From Verpa conica (Eukaryota; Ascomycota; Pezizomycetes; Pezizales; Morchellaceae), in contig JAUFSD010000016.1 in assembly GCA_033030425.1 (NCBI GenBank), positions 1,364,001 to 1,428,000 on the forward strand: DNA of 64,000 nucleotides, in the 5' to 3' direction. The position numbers and the translations under genes are program-made. The notes under the pieces are model-generated. The model did not search any database. It worked only from the letters and a program-made list of their open reading frames with translations, and had not been told where the DNA came from. This document shows, piece by piece, positions 11,602-23,606 of this stretch (positions within the stretch are counted from its first letter, which is position 1; each line of letters starts with the position of its first letter).

Positions 11602-12603
11602 TTAATGTTTCCCAGCACGGGCCTTCTCCAGAGCAGCCCTGATGACAGCATTCGCCTTATCCAGCGGGAAATCCTCCAATTTCCTCTCAGCCCACAGGAC
11701 CTGCTGGGCAACCCCCTGATGGATCATAGGCTCCGTCCCAGGCACAACCGCCCAGCCATTACTCTCACTCAACCTATAAAACTCCGTGACAGGATTCGGA
11801 TGATAGCACATCTCGTTCACATAACCCTTAAACCCGTCCTCCTTCACATCCACAGTCCTTTGCAAAAACTCCATCGTGATCTCCCTCGCCAGGATCTCAC
11901 CGGGCTCCTTCGGCGGGAAATCCGGCACAGTACCCACAATGACCACGGGTGTTTCCAACGCCTTGGCCTGCTCGAGAGACCCAACGTGTATCAACTCACC
12001 CGTGCACCCCGCCGCCTTGAACGCATCTATGATCGTGATGACCTCCTCCGGTATGCGATTAACCAGATAGACCTTCGATGCGCCAAGCCACTTCCAACAC
12101 GCATACACAGCACTCCTGCAGGCGCCTCCGCCACCGATGATTAATGCGGGTTTCCCAGTGGACCGCGAGAGGATGGTGGGGTGGTTCTGGAGGAAGGCTT
12201 CTCGGATCCCGATGCAGTCGGTGTTGGTTCCGATGTAGCGTTTGTTTCCAGCGGCGTCTTTTCGGATGAAGATTGTGTTGATGGCGCCGATCATGCGGCC
12301 TTCTTCGGTGACGGCGTCGACTTCGGAGATGAAGTTGACTTTGTGCGGCATGGTCACGGCGGCGCCGATGCAGTTGCTGGCTTTGAGCTTTGGTAGGAAG
12401 TCGGCCTTGTCTTTTGATTCGATGAGGGAGTAGGTCCATGCGCAGTCGAGGGAGCTGAACAGGGTGTTGTGGAGTAATGGGGCGAGCGAGTGGGCGATCG
12501 GGTATCCGAACAGATAGGTCTTGAGGGGCTGGGTGAGGGAGTCTGCGGTGAGTGGGGAGGTCCCGTGTTCGAATGAGAGGCGGAGGGTTTCGGTGTCGGA
12601 CAT
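11602..12603 (-). CDS. quinate/shikimate 5-dehydrogenase family protein, paralogue 1
   Basis: One exon of 333 aa, started at the Met of MSDTETLRL; the open frame extends upstream but the extra residues are low-complexity. The AroE fold is clear: an N-terminal substrate domain (about 28-135) with AHSLAP, catalytic Lys in AVTMPHK and Asp in GTNTD, then a Rossmann domain with IIGGGGACRSA. Two positions differ from classical biosynthetic shikimate dehydrogenase. The substrate motif is Ser-Leu-Ala instead of Ser-x-Ser, and the residues after the second beta strand are NRIPEE, lacking the NRTxxR pattern that binds the NADP phosphate. Both fit an NAD-linked quinate (or quinate/shikimate) dehydrogenase, oxidising quinate to 3-dehydroquinate. 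This is inference; the substrate is not proven. The gene is convergent with the dioxygenase gene. Confidence 0.85.
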   Translation of the reverse strand: MSDTETLRLSFEHGTSPLTADSLTQPLKTYLFGYPIAHSLAPLLHNTLFSSLDCAWTYSLIESKDKADFLPKLKASNCIGAAVTMPHKVNFISEVDAVTEEGRMIGAINTIFIRKDAAGNKRYIGTNTDCIGIREAFLQNHPTILSRSTGKPALIIGGGGACRSAVYACWKWLGASKVYLVNRIPEEVITIIDAFKAAGCTGELIHVGSLEQAKALETPVVIVGTVPDFPPKEPGEILAREITMEFLQRTVDVKEDGFKGYVNEMCYHPNPVTEFYRLSESNGWAVVPGTEPMIHQGVAQQVLWAERKLEDFPLDKANAVIRAALEKARAGKH

Positions 12604-15116
12604 GGTGGGCGAGTGATGTGTTGTGAGCGTTAGATGAGGTAGTTGAGATGATACGGTTTTACAGAGGAATCTGGTGATACTTGATATATGCCTCGTATCA
12701 GGAGGTTTCTTTTTTCTTTTTTTATAAGTACCTGCTCCGCGTTTCACCTCGGCCGTATTCGGCGGCTGTGGGGTTGGGTTGATGCACGTCGATCAGCGCC
12801 ATGTCTGTATTCAGGTACGTGAGAATGGCGTAAATTATTATCCGTGCCGTTGGCCGAGAGTGCGGGGTAGACGGTGGGCAGCGGGTAATTTAATATCCAG
12901 AATATGGGGATTCGGTGGGTTAGGGTTGTGGTGCGGAGAGAATGAGGATGGGCTTCTTTGCCGTGGATATACTTGGGCTTCGAGTTGGGCGTCTATTTGC
13001 GCTTAATGTGGTAGGAAAGGGGGTGTTTGTGGGAAGAGATGACCTGTATCTTATGGGCAATCACTTGCCTATTAGGTAGTGAGATATCTGTAGTTGAAAC
13101 AACCAAAGCAAGACTTGAAATACCTGGTTGATCCCTGTAGATTCTATTGAAGGTAACAAGATAACTGCACGCTTGGCACATGAAATGCCTGGTTAAAGTA
13201 ATATGGAATATGGCCAATTGTGGTTGGTGTCTGGTGTGGTTAGATGTACTCGACGCTATTTTATGATTGCCTTTTCTATTCATGTGAGTGAATCTAGGAC
13301 TGGAATAGGACACTGTATGAGGTAGATATCCTAGTTGTGAGGCTGACTGGGCGACGGCCGAGTGACAATCTATGACCAAGAACAAATGGGAGAAACATCA
13401 CAATTGGGTGAGACTAGGTGATTTTGAGTATGCTAACCTTTACTCATAGCCTTTAATATATGAATTTTCCACTACTAATATTGAATCTAAGGTATCTAGA
13501 CCTCTAGCTTAGCACCTTAAACTGACTGCTACTCTAACATCCTCATAGATATGAAAATATCCATACATTTATATACGATGGGGGTCCATAAAATGACTGT
13601 TCTAAACCTTCCCATCTCTCCTGCCACCTAACTTGTTTGATAAAAAATTGTGAATAAAGTATAGAATGCGCCATCGTGACGAATCCCATATAATTGACCC
13701 CACCAGGGTAGGATTCGTAAAACTCTTTGAGAAGCAACATGATATATAATAGTAACGTGAGTGTCATTCCAACCGTTGTGGTGTGTTTGTCCCAAACTCG
13801 CATCCACGCAGCAGTGTAGTAGGCTTCCTTAACTCTAGAGCACTCGTGCACAAGTGTAGTGGCGTTTTCTTTGAGAATTACTCTATTTTAATGTTAGATA
13901 TACCCATATCAACTACTTATCTCGGGAGTGGTATTTATTATTATCTATTGGGTCTTTCCTACATCTGACAAAAGAAAATCTGGCATCATGGTGGAGCTCT
14001 TGCAACCTGGAGGAATGTAAAGCCATGTAGATTTTATGATTACTATCGAGTGTTGTATACGGTAGCCAGGCCTTAGCACACATTATGATTTTGTAGTATC
14101 ACAGCTGCGCAAGATGAGGAGGAATGATAGATGTGTGAAAAAACTAGGAATGGAGATGATGTGTAACATGTATCTCCTAGTATTCCTCAATATTCTTCAA
14201 TACTCCTGGACCGATTAACCGACCACCCCAATGGACTACTTGGATTGTGCTTTGTAATGTGGTAGTCGCATTCCTGTCTTACATATCCATACGAACCGGC
14301 TCGTGCTGATGCGGCTCGCTCAGGGAAGGGGTGTCGTACCACTTTAAGCATGGTCTCGTGACTCATCTGAGATCTGTCCGTCCGGAACTGTTCCTAGTTC
14401 GGTATATTCGAGGTTAAAACAGAATAATCGGGAATTCTGTTACAGCTTCTGATGTTATTGAGTTTTCCTAGTGCGAGAATTTTCCTCTTTGTCGGTGACT
14501 CCTTTGTGGCTATTCGCTGTGGCTTTATATAGAGTGTATATGAGGTATTGATCTCAGAGCTGCTATAAAGGATCTCTTGAGGTCCTGAATTCTACCGCCA
14601 CCACAGAATTAAAGTTCCCCAGCGGGGAGCTGGATAAGTCCAGGCCCATCCGACAAGGACCGGATCGAGGGCGGTATGAGCTCCTCAAATGAAACCTCTA
14701 GTCCTTGCTTTCTTGCAAGTTCACATGTATCCTTAGTTGGTTTAGCTAAAAACATCCATTTATTTAACTTTTTTTCAATGTCACGGTCTGAAATCGGCTT
14801 TTGGAAGTTAGGGTGATTCTCATAAGTTGCTCTTGCTTCGTGGAGGCTTGTATCCGATGTAGCTTATCTGCTCCATTATCCTCGAGGAGTGCTGTTTGAC
14901 CTTACACTTTTGGGTCATCTCGGACAACCGGAGGAAAACGCTTTTTTTGAGTAGGCTTGGGCGGTGTAGCAATATTTTACACCGATCTATTATGAGCTGT
15001 AGGTAGGCGTACGGTTTCCGGATCGTTGTCGGTCACGTTATTTGTGGCTCCGAGCTTAATATCTAAGTATCCGGAGGTCTGGTTTGGTGACTTCATACTA
15101 CTTATGGTAGAAGCTT

Positions 15117-15158
15117 CCTATAAGAATATGGGCCGAAGGGATGTCATATTCTTATAGG
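15117..15158. repeat. perfect hairpin related to pogo terminal repeats
   Basis: Arms CCTATAAGAATATG and CATATTCTTATAGG are perfect 14-bp inverted repeats around a 14-nt loop. The CTATAAGAATA core is the same as in the ends of the pogo element at 24951-27863, which suggests a remnant of that transposon family. Confidence 0.6.
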
Positions 15159-15162
15159 GCGA

Positions 15163-15218
15163 ATATCCTGATACGAATGAATGAATGAATTTATCATAAG
15201 TACATATCCTGATACGAA
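15163..15218 (-). mobile_element. ultra-short retroposed fragment, copy B, with 15-bp target duplication
   Basis: ATATCCTGATACGAA occurs at 15163-15177 and 15204-15218. The 26 bp between them are (TGAA)n followed by TTTATCATAAGTAC. This is the shortest of three such copies in the window. Confidence 0.7.
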
Positions 15219-18047
15219 ATGCTTAGTGTATAAAAATAATCTCTGTAAGGGCATGAGTACCTTTCATTTGATACCTTATAAGGCGAATGTTGCATTCTAG
15301 ATTTGGATTGTTGACTCCCAGGTAATTATTTGAGTCGGTGTCAATAATAGAACCCTAGTATGTTCGATGTATGTGCCTTTGTTCAGATTCGGGAAGACAC
15401 ATAATTTACGGCTCAAGAGGTAAGAGCTAAGTGGTTATATGCTGCGTTTGGACCAACCGATGTTTAACCATAGGGATGATGTACTTTGTATCCTTTTTTG
15501 TTAGCTTGATATATTATAACGGGTAAAATAGACATACTTGGGAGCATTGAGGATGATATTCTCCAAAGTTCATCATTCGTGGGATATGTGCCATCGCTAA
15601 AGATTTCGAAAAACCTTACCTTGACACAATCACGCGAAGACTCAACAGGATGGGTATGTGTGCTAAACCAGGCGCGATTGGAAGAGCGAAGTTTATTATA
15701 TCGATTGTTGTATCGGTCCCTGAACCTGGTATCTAGCTGGCAATTGTGTCTAGTTCTACCGTGTTTATATAAATTGCTATGCTCCCCTATAGGATAGAAT
15801 TGCGATGGAATAGCCTCTGTATAGCCGATAGTCTAGTTATCGTAGAACCATCTGGAAACAGAGCACTATCACTGTTCGGGATACCCTAGTTTGTTTTATA
15901 AACGGGTCTTCTCGATACCACAAGGATGGGTCTCATATGCCTCCTTCAACGGAGATAGCATATATAGGATGATGGTAAGCGTAGTACTAATTCTAGTGCT
16001 GTGCTTATCCCAAATACTCATCTAGTTTGCTGTATAGCAAGTCTGCTTTACCGAAGAACAGGCCTGGAGAAGGTTCTAGCTTCCCCCTGAAGCACAGATC
16101 TATTATAATTTTAGACCCATATCAACCGTTTATCTTGGGATTGGTACCTACTGATCATTGGGATCCTCAGTATATTTCAGGAAAGACAGTAGCGTTCCCG
16201 GGCAGGGTCTGAGGGTCATAGGAAGGAAGCTCCATATATAGATAATGACTCCTGCAGGGCGAAGTGTACCACGGAGGGCTGATCTGGTAACTTCACACTG
16301 CACACGGTAGAATTTCCTTATACGGATATGAAATTGGAGCGGTGCAATCTCCTTATTGGGTGAATATTCTTATAGGAAGGTTTAATAAAGAGTCATTTCT
16401 GTCAGGACGTGAGTACATACCATTACAGTCGGGGCCTTATGGAGCGATTGTACTATATTGAAACTTCAATATCGGAGGTGTAGACTCCCAGGTAATTGAT
16501 CGAGTAGGTGTATCAAATACGATAACCCCGAGGTTGGGACGGGCCCAAGCAGGTGAAGCAAGTATAACTGCTTATGCCCCAATGTCGAGGACCGTGTAAG
16601 TTGCGTTAAAAGAACACGGTATAATAGCACGTCTTCCGCACATCTACTCCCCATTCCTTCTACTGAATATCTACCCTCCTATGACGGCAGAAAGAAAGTC
16701 GCCGCTGTTAAAATAGACTTCTTACAATGTTAGGCATACCTTCATCAACTTTTTATCTTGGGGGTGGTACCTATTTTGCTTATTGGACTCTTGCATACGT
16801 CTTATAAATGATAGCCTTGCATTTCGTGTAGGCTCTGGAGGTCATGGAAGGTAGTGCTGTGTATAAATGATTGTTATTGGGAACTTTATACGGGAGCTAA
16901 GCTTTGTGGCTCATTACGACGTGCCAAAGGATATTATAAGAGGCAGGGGAAGAGATAATAGACTGGTATGGGATATTGCAGTAAGTAGTGTTATTAGTGG
17001 GTAGCGAAGGTAGCGCTGAGATGGCGGTGGGGAAACCTGTGAGGTGATCAAACCGAGCGTCAATCACACAAAATCACTCGATTGTTCTTGTAGCATCACA
17101 CTTGGCACTAGGGTTAGGTGTAAGGTGCATATTGCATCTTAGTATGCAAATAAAATATTCACCTTCTGAGTTGCTATTCAAACTGGCCCACTAAACACCC
17201 CCCCAATTGATTCATTTGATACATAAAATCAATCCCTATATACTCTTTATTCTATATGAACCCGCTAGTGAATTATTTCTTTGTAAATGTAGTGCTGCTC
17301 CTAGCTGAGATTCGTGGTATAGAGTTCCTTTTACTACTCTCCGCTCAATATTCCGCAAACACAATATCCCAACTACAGGCGCAGCAATAGCATAAAAGAC
17401 TGTATAGTTGTCATCCTAATGTCATCCTCCAACAGCTCTGTCTAGTAATTGGGAATTGGGAAATAAAAGGTGAAAAGTGAAAAAGTGAAAAGGTAGAAAA
17501 GCAAAGGAAAACAGACGATTTATACTAAAACACATTAGCCTTTCTATTATATTATATATAACTATGAGATACTCATGCTCCTAGACTTTCTACTTATCTG
17601 TTTCTTTATTATAGGCTACTGAGTTAGAGCTAGTATTAACCCTAGCTAGCCTATATTATACAACTTGGGTGGGGGGGGGGGGGGGTGAAAATGTAAAAAC
17701 GCGAAAATTGAAAATTGAAAAATGTAAAAAATACCTATCATAAAGCCTAAGTAAAATACAGGCTGGACTAATGAGGCGGCCCAACTAGAGATTCTAAAAA
17801 TACAAATAATCTACTGTATTCACATCTTTTCCCCTTTCCTCATTTATCTATTTTCCTATTTTCCTATTTTCTCAACTTTTCACTTTCTATTTCTAATTTT
17901 TAATTTCCGACTTGACTTCGTGTTGGTCACTATGGGCCTCCGTACCTCCGTAGGAAATTGTTCTTTTCAGTTATATCTAAGACGTGATTTTCTTAAATTA
18001 GCATTTATATGAACTGGGAAATATTTGAATCTTAGGTTCTGCTAACC

Positions 18048-21000
18048 TTATACGCGGGGCGACTTGCTGCGGGGAAGGATACCAGCTATTGTGCTGTCAA
18101 GCTCAGAGCTTCTTCTCTTGAGGAACCTTCGAAGCGGTGCTAGGTGACTAACTTTTTCGGTAGATGCCTGTGTAGGGTATTCGCTCTGGGGTAAGTCCGT
18201 GCTTATACATCCCCGGCTGAGGAGCCATTGGCAGATCAGTTCTTGGCAGAGCTCTGTCGCTACCATAAGTGGTGTCGCCCCAGTGTTGTCTGGAATTGTC
18301 ACGTCTAGGTCTTGTCTAGTGAGAAGTCTTTGTATAACTTCCACATCAGTACGTTGTACCGCCACAAAGAGCGGGGTACACCCCTTGTGGTCCTGTAGGT
18401 TTAGGTTGGTATCTTCTCTCGCCACAAGCTGCTGTACAACTTTATAGTTCTTAAGGTTCATTGCAGCACGTAACGGGGTAAGCTCTTGGCGGTCCTCAAG
18501 GTTTACGTCGATGTCCCCTCTAGTCAGGAGTTCCGTTATAGTTTCATCATCGTTGAATGTTATTGCGAGACATAGTGGGGTCCGTCCATTGTTGTTTTGG
18601 AGGTTTACGTCGATGTCATCTCTAGTGAGAAGCTCCCGCACAGACTCTATACGTGAGCTCTGTACCGCGGCAAACAGCGGCGTACATCCTTTACTATCCT
18701 GAATGTTGATATCGATGTCGTCTCTAGTCAGAAGTAGTTTGGTGATCTGTGCTCCACTAGGCTTGCACTTAAAATTATCCAATGTAGCTGCCCAGTGAAG
18801 TGGCGTCTGTCCATTCTTATCTCTTGAATTTATTTGTAGGTCTTTTCTGGCGAGAAAACGCTGGATAACCTCCTTTTGTTTGGGCTTGCGGTTCTCCAGG
18901 TATCCAAAGCTATCTTGATAGTGTAGATTGTTACCAATGTTAAGCTTCCAAACCAGGAAATCGACCGTTTCTATCATACAGTCTACATCGTCTTGAATTA
19001 CTCGATGAAGTGGTGTACGTTGGTCCCAGTCCCGTGTATTCACGTCCAACTCGCTCTTCTCTAGCAGCAGCATGATTATAGCAGGTTTCCAGAAGACCAC
19101 CGCTACTAGTAGCACTGGCAATCCTTCGTCAATTCCCTCATTTACATTTATGTCGTCTTTCTCGAGGAGCCGTTCAATGGCAAGTTCTTCAGTTGTCATA
19201 ACAGAGTCACAATCGATAGTGACACCCTTACTACCCAACACCGCTCGCCGAAGAATTGGACCTCGATTGTTGTCTACAGCACTAACATCAAAGTCTTGCC
19301 TCTTAAAGAATAGATTCTCGACCTCGGTTTGCGTGTATATTAAGTCTTCTGTCAAACCGAATCTCGTACCGTAGCTGGGGCCCACATTCACAGCTGGGTT
19401 ATCAGTGGAGATCTCCGGTAGCCTATACGACAGCGGATCTCCGTCATGTTTTGAAAGATTCACGTTAATTCCAGGTTGATTGAGGAGCAGCTTAACAATT
19501 TCTAGGTTCTGACAATCTATTGCGTCATCTAGTGCTGTATTATCATCGGAGTCGACTTCGTTAATGTCTATGTCCGGGCTCATCATCATTTCCTTGCAAA
19601 TATCAACTAGCCCCAAGTTAGATGCAATCCTGAATGGCGTTCGCTTGTCTATGGTGGAACCGGGGCCCTTCCGGTTATGCCGCCATGACCGGAACTCCGG
19701 GCTTTCTGTGAATAGCCTTCGCTGGAGATCAATGCACTGGGAATTATGGTCCTTTGGTGATAGTCGAAGATGTTCTACCCAATGCTCTGCGGGGTAGTTT
19801 AATGGAGAATGTTGAAGTATAGATGATGGTGGTTGTAGCAGTGTTGGGGATGATGGCGTCTGATAGTGTATGCGGAGATTCTCCGGAATAGACAGAGGGT
19901 ACGATAGAATATATAAGAGGCAATCTCGTATCAAAATTCTGTGGTTTAATTCAGGAGCCGTATAGAAAAAGTCCGCCAGAGTGGGGTGGTCGTGTAAATT
20001 CTGCTCATTAATCAAGAATTCTTTGACTGAAAAGTGCGTGAAATGAATCGTCTTTTTTTCTGGGGAGGTTGAACTTCCCCGGGTCTCGACTAGCGATCCA
20101 CAAAGTCGGAGAATCTGGACACGGATACGGTCGTCATCGATTGGATAAGAAACCTCGTCTGGCACTGAACCATCCTGTTTAACTGCAAGGAGGTGAAGAA
20201 GTGTTTGCACCGAAAGTGGCTCAAATGCGAATAATATCCATCGTAGAATACTTCTTGCTTGATCCCTCAATTTCTGCTCCAGCCTTGATATCCTCTCAAG
20301 GTTCCGCTGATATGAATGGCCCAGACCACGTGGCATAGACGCAATAATCTCTTCTAGATCTTTAGAATTCATCCCCTCCTCAAAACGTTCACCTTGGAGT
20401 CGTACCCAAAGAAACATTCCTTCACAGCTAGTAGATAGTTGTTTTGCTAATTTCTCTCTGGTGTCTTTATTTTTGATATGAACCGAGTCGACAATGCCAC
20501 GTGCACAGGACTGAATATCTTTGGCAGTATCACCATGTACGATTATATACTCATTCACAATATATGGTAAGCCTGTAGTCTGTGAAGGGTTTGGGGCTGT
20601 GAGAGCAGATCGGATTATAGCTTCATCCCGACTAACAATTAATGTCTTTACTGTAACTGTAGTATCTTTTTTCGATTGTAATAGATTCTGAAAGAATTTT
20701 TTGATCTTGCCAGACCGATGGCTATGTGAGTTGGGGTTGTAGTCGTGGCACTCATCAGCCCCGTCTAACACTAAATAGCAGCCAGGCATACTATCTAGGA
20801 CCATTGAAAAGATCTGCCATAGTCGAGCCTCTGTCAGATCCCCTACTTTCATGCTTCTGACTACTTCGATAGCATTTGCTCGCTGGCTTGCAAGCTGAAA
20901 TATCCAGGATCGCACGATCGAAAGTATCACTCTTACTAACATCTTCGTTCCTGCAGAAAAAGTACGCGACCGGGAGAGATGATCGTTTCTGTAGAAACTC

Positions 21001-21457
21001 AACAATGCTTGCAGAGAGAAATGTCTTTCCCACCCCGGGCCCTCCATGGATCCATAGTATACCTGGTTTACCAGCATCCCCATGCCAGGCTTTGAAGAAA
21101 TCCTTTTCAAAAATCCACGAGCAGGTTCCCAGGCACCGTTCCCGTATGGCCTCTTCATATTCGTCTTGTGTTGAAACAGACTTTAACCATTGTAAAACTT
21201 GTTCCGGGTTTTCTCCTAGTATGCGTCAGTTACTATCATAGGACTTTATGTACAGCCGGGGGGCTCACCGTCAATATATGTGTTCACTTTAGACTGAATT
21301 TCGCACTGTATTATCAGTTTTTTTGTTCTTTCTGTAATTCCATCTGACAACCGGATAATTAGTACTAATTAGAATAGCACAAGACATGTAACGGACCTTT
21401 TGCATCCGATTTCAGCGCATCCAGCTCCTTGGCTAGATTCAATTCCAGCTCATCCAT
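18048..21457 (-). pseudogene. NACHT-ankyrin NLR-like protein, frameshifted
   Basis: Exons 21397-21457, 21269-21343 and 18048-21215 (introns of 53 and 53 nt, the first with a TACTAAT branch point) would encode about 1100 aa if one extra base near 20905-20930 is ignored. Upstream of that point the frame reads a P-loop, GGPGVGKT, and YFFCRNED. Downstream the +1-shifted frame continues with RSWIFQLASQ, a Walker B-like YLVLDGADE, SRDEAIIRSA, winged-helix-type sequence, and then about ten ankyrin repeats (TPLHWAA, TPLFAAVQ) from about residue 500 to the end. Such STAND proteins act in fungal self/non-self recognition and programmed cell death. The N-terminal 20 residues align with the end of the HeLo protein encoded next door, so this gene seems to be the NACHT-ankyrin half of a former HeLo-NACHT-ankyrin gene. 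The frameshift may be real or a sequencing error. Confidence 0.8.
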
Positions 21458-22082
21458 GATAAAACTAGGTACTTAAGGTGTAGTGGGAACAGAGTAGACT
21501 GGAGTGAGAATAACTAATGTCAATTGATAGAGAACTAAGTAAAGTGCTAACGATCTGCTTATATACCCTGAAACCCTCCTTCCATACTATCAAGATCCTC
21601 GCCAGGATACAACCCATCCGTTGTTATATAGAAAGCAAAACCATCCGCGCCGGGATACTATTCCTCATCCCAAAAACTTAACTTTTACTAATGTGCTACA
21701 GGGGCCTTTCATGTCCTTTCACTGCCCACTAGAGACCACAGAGACCCATACTAACCTTTGAAAATGGCTTATATGCTTTTGACGGACTAATGGTTTTCGG
21801 GATGTTCCGTTGTTATATAGAAAGACCATCTGAGTCGGGATACTACAGTATGAAAAACGAGGTGAATTTACTGCCATACACCACAGAAATTAGTGGTAAA
21901 TACCGAATGAAACCAGTATTTGAGGCAGATTACTATACAAATACCGTATTCCTCCCATATCGCTAGCGTATTGGCGAGAGCACCGTACTGATCCCACCCC
22001 TCTTTTTGGTACTGTATTCCTTAATTGTATAATAATGCCCTTGTATGCTGTTTCACCTAATTCTGTCTGTGCGAGACTTAAT
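21458..22082. repeat. repeat-rich spacer between HeLo and NACHT genes
   Basis: The spacer holds two copies of CCGTTGTTATATAGAAAG (near 21616 and 21807), each followed by a related ACCATC...GGGATACTA stretch. It also holds one arm of a dispersed repeat (about 21849-22015) whose inverted partner lies at about 52276-52455. It is bounded by a diverged direct repeat (21421-21455 and 22091-22125), as if inserted into one ancestral gene. Confidence 0.6.
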
Positions 22083-22679
22083 TTAACAATCCAGCCTCTT
22101 GGTTAGATTTAATTTCATCTTATTCAGCACCTTGGCTAGATCCATCATCGACTGACTATTATCATCATTTTCCAGCGATGTAATGGAATACAACTTTTCA
22201 ATAAACGCTCCAAGGTCAGAAACGAGTGATTGAAACTTTTTCTTATCCTTTACGGCCCACATAAACCTTTTCGGCATAGTTGCCTTAGTCTGGGCACTCG
22301 CTGCCGTACTTCCAATAACAGCCACCATATTTCCTAAAGTACCGCTTGATTTTATAGCTTCTAAAACATATTTTTTACACAGTGTATCTCTATCGTTCAG
22401 GGTGCCCTCGATATTTGCAAGATGTTGTATATGACGCTGCGACCTCTCTGTAGACAACGACTTTTGGTATTTCCCCGATCCGAAACTACCGTCCACGTTG
22501 ACCCCGACGAGCTCGCCCCATTTCTCGAGTAGATATTTATCGACACGGGGCATCGCAAGTAACCTCTGAGAATCTTTTCCCAAATTGCCCCCTGAGTCGA
22601 ACTGCTCCATACACTGAACACAAATGCTGTACAAGCCAGCCAGCCCGATCACGCCGACTGCAAATCCGATCGGCTCCAT
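22083..22679 (-). CDS. HeLo-domain protein (HET-S-like N-terminal domain)
   Basis: A single exon encodes 198 aa. The N-terminus MEPIGFAVGVIGLAGL with a following QCMEQFDSG matches the start of HeLo domains, the membrane-active helical domain of HET-S and of many fungal NLRs. The helical body runs to the end (LAKVLNKMKLNLTKRLD) and stops two codons later, with no amyloid-type tail visible. The last 35 bp of coding sequence are a diverged duplicate of the first exon of the NACHT gene downstream. HeLo domains execute cell death when oligomerised; whether this copy is active is unknown. The coding-strand differences from the repeat are mainly G to A, as RIP would leave. It may be a truncated half-gene rather than a functional stand-alone effector. 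Confidence 0.8.
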   Translation of the reverse strand: MEPIGFAVGVIGLAGLYSICVQCMEQFDSGGNLGKDSQRLLAMPRVDKYLLEKWGELVGVNVDGSFGSGKYQKSLSTERSQRHIQHLANIEGTLNDRDTLCKKYVLEAIKSSGTLGNMVAVIGSTAASAQTKATMPKRFMWAVKDKKKFQSLVSDLGAFIEKLYSITSLENDDNSQSMMDLAKVLNKMKLNLTKRLDC

Positions 22680-23273
22680 TCGGTATGAGGTTATATTTTA
22701 ATTGTAGTAAAAGTAGATGTAGCTAAACGCTACAGTGAGGAGGTTTAGTTATTGAGTGAAAACAAGGCTCAAGTATAAAGTAGGGTAAAAGAGTACGAAG
22801 GTCGATTAAGCACTTGTAGTGACTGACTGAAGAAGGTATGATAACCGGGCTGCTGCCTAGATCTAGAGCGGTTGTAATAATTAGCTTGCTTAATGCGATA
22901 TATCACATATGCCGAGAGCAACCCTCAACAACCAGTCACGACGCAGCAGGTCTCGTCATCCCCAAATACACAGAAGCCCTAGAGGGCGAAATTCTACAGC
23001 AGATATAGCTCTTCACATCCTCAGTAAGTTATTCTTTTATTTAAAAACACGGAATCCAACCCTCAACCCTTAACGCTTGAGATAATCGTGGTAACTCTAG
23101 AGGAAAGTATCATTCCAAACTACATAGAACGAGCTTCCTCGTCGGTAACTATATGACAGAGGAAATTCTCGGCTCTTGCAATTATTTCTAAATACAGTAC
23201 CCTATATATGAGTACGGCCGTGCCGCCACTGATTAAAATAGAACGCAAGGCATGGAATCCAGCAGCAGCATCT
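22680..23273. other. intergenic, no gene recognised
   Basis: AT-rich sequence upstream of the HeLo gene; no conserved open frame or repeat boundary was identified. Confidence 0.4.
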
Positions 23274-23606
23274 CTATCTTGTGGTTCTTGCCGTATCGAG
23301 GTTAGACTTCAGTGCCCCCCACATCTCTACGGGATCTCTCATTTTGTTGATATACACTTTAACCGAAGGGTGGCATGAGGTTCTAATCATTGCCGCTGCC
23401 TTCCCTGCTGCACTCCGGTATTCTTTTGCAGCCCTACCCGCAGTGGTAGGGCGTGGTCTATCCCCCAGCACTATATCTAGGGCATCTACAGCCATGAGGA
23501 AGCACTCCATATCCTCGCTCCAAGAGGGGTAATTGAAGACAGTGAGGAGGGGGGTACGCCCATAGCCGCACTCGTACATCGCTGTTTTGAACGAGGAAGA
23601 AGCCAT
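23274..23606 (-). pseudogene. copia-type Gag N-terminal remnant
   Basis: A 110-aa open frame has the start of a Ty1/copia Gag: FNYPSWSEDMECFLMAVDAL, ALDIVLGDRPRP, then EYRSAAGKAAAMIRTSC and DPVEMWGALKSNLDTA. It stops before any zinc knuckle, and no protease, integrase or reverse transcriptase frame follows. No flanking LTR pair was found. It is either a 3'-truncated copy or, less likely, a captured short Gag gene. Confidence 0.65.

Larger units (their letters stand above)
12604..18047. other. long non-coding stretch of decayed, partly duplicated repeat DNA
   Basis: No gene is supported in 5.4 kb. Diverged copies of the same sequence recur, for example around 13880-13965, 16090-16185 and 16715-16805 (each with an ATCAAC...TATC...GG..TGGTA pattern), 15078-15170 and 16279-16375, and 15300-15345 and 16478-16520. 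Short open frames in these copies do not resemble each other in protein. A GCGTAA-ATTA-TTATCC sequence at 12828-12843, 225-240 bp upstream of the dehydrogenase start, resembles the qa activator site with one mismatch in the half-sites. A 14-nt-class G run occurs near 17670. Confidence 0.5.

Noticed and set aside
21365..21396. Shorter 32-nt version of the first NACHT-gene intron
   Set aside because: Too short for splicing; the 53-nt version has a TACTAAT branch point before a GTTGTCAG acceptor and keeps the frame.
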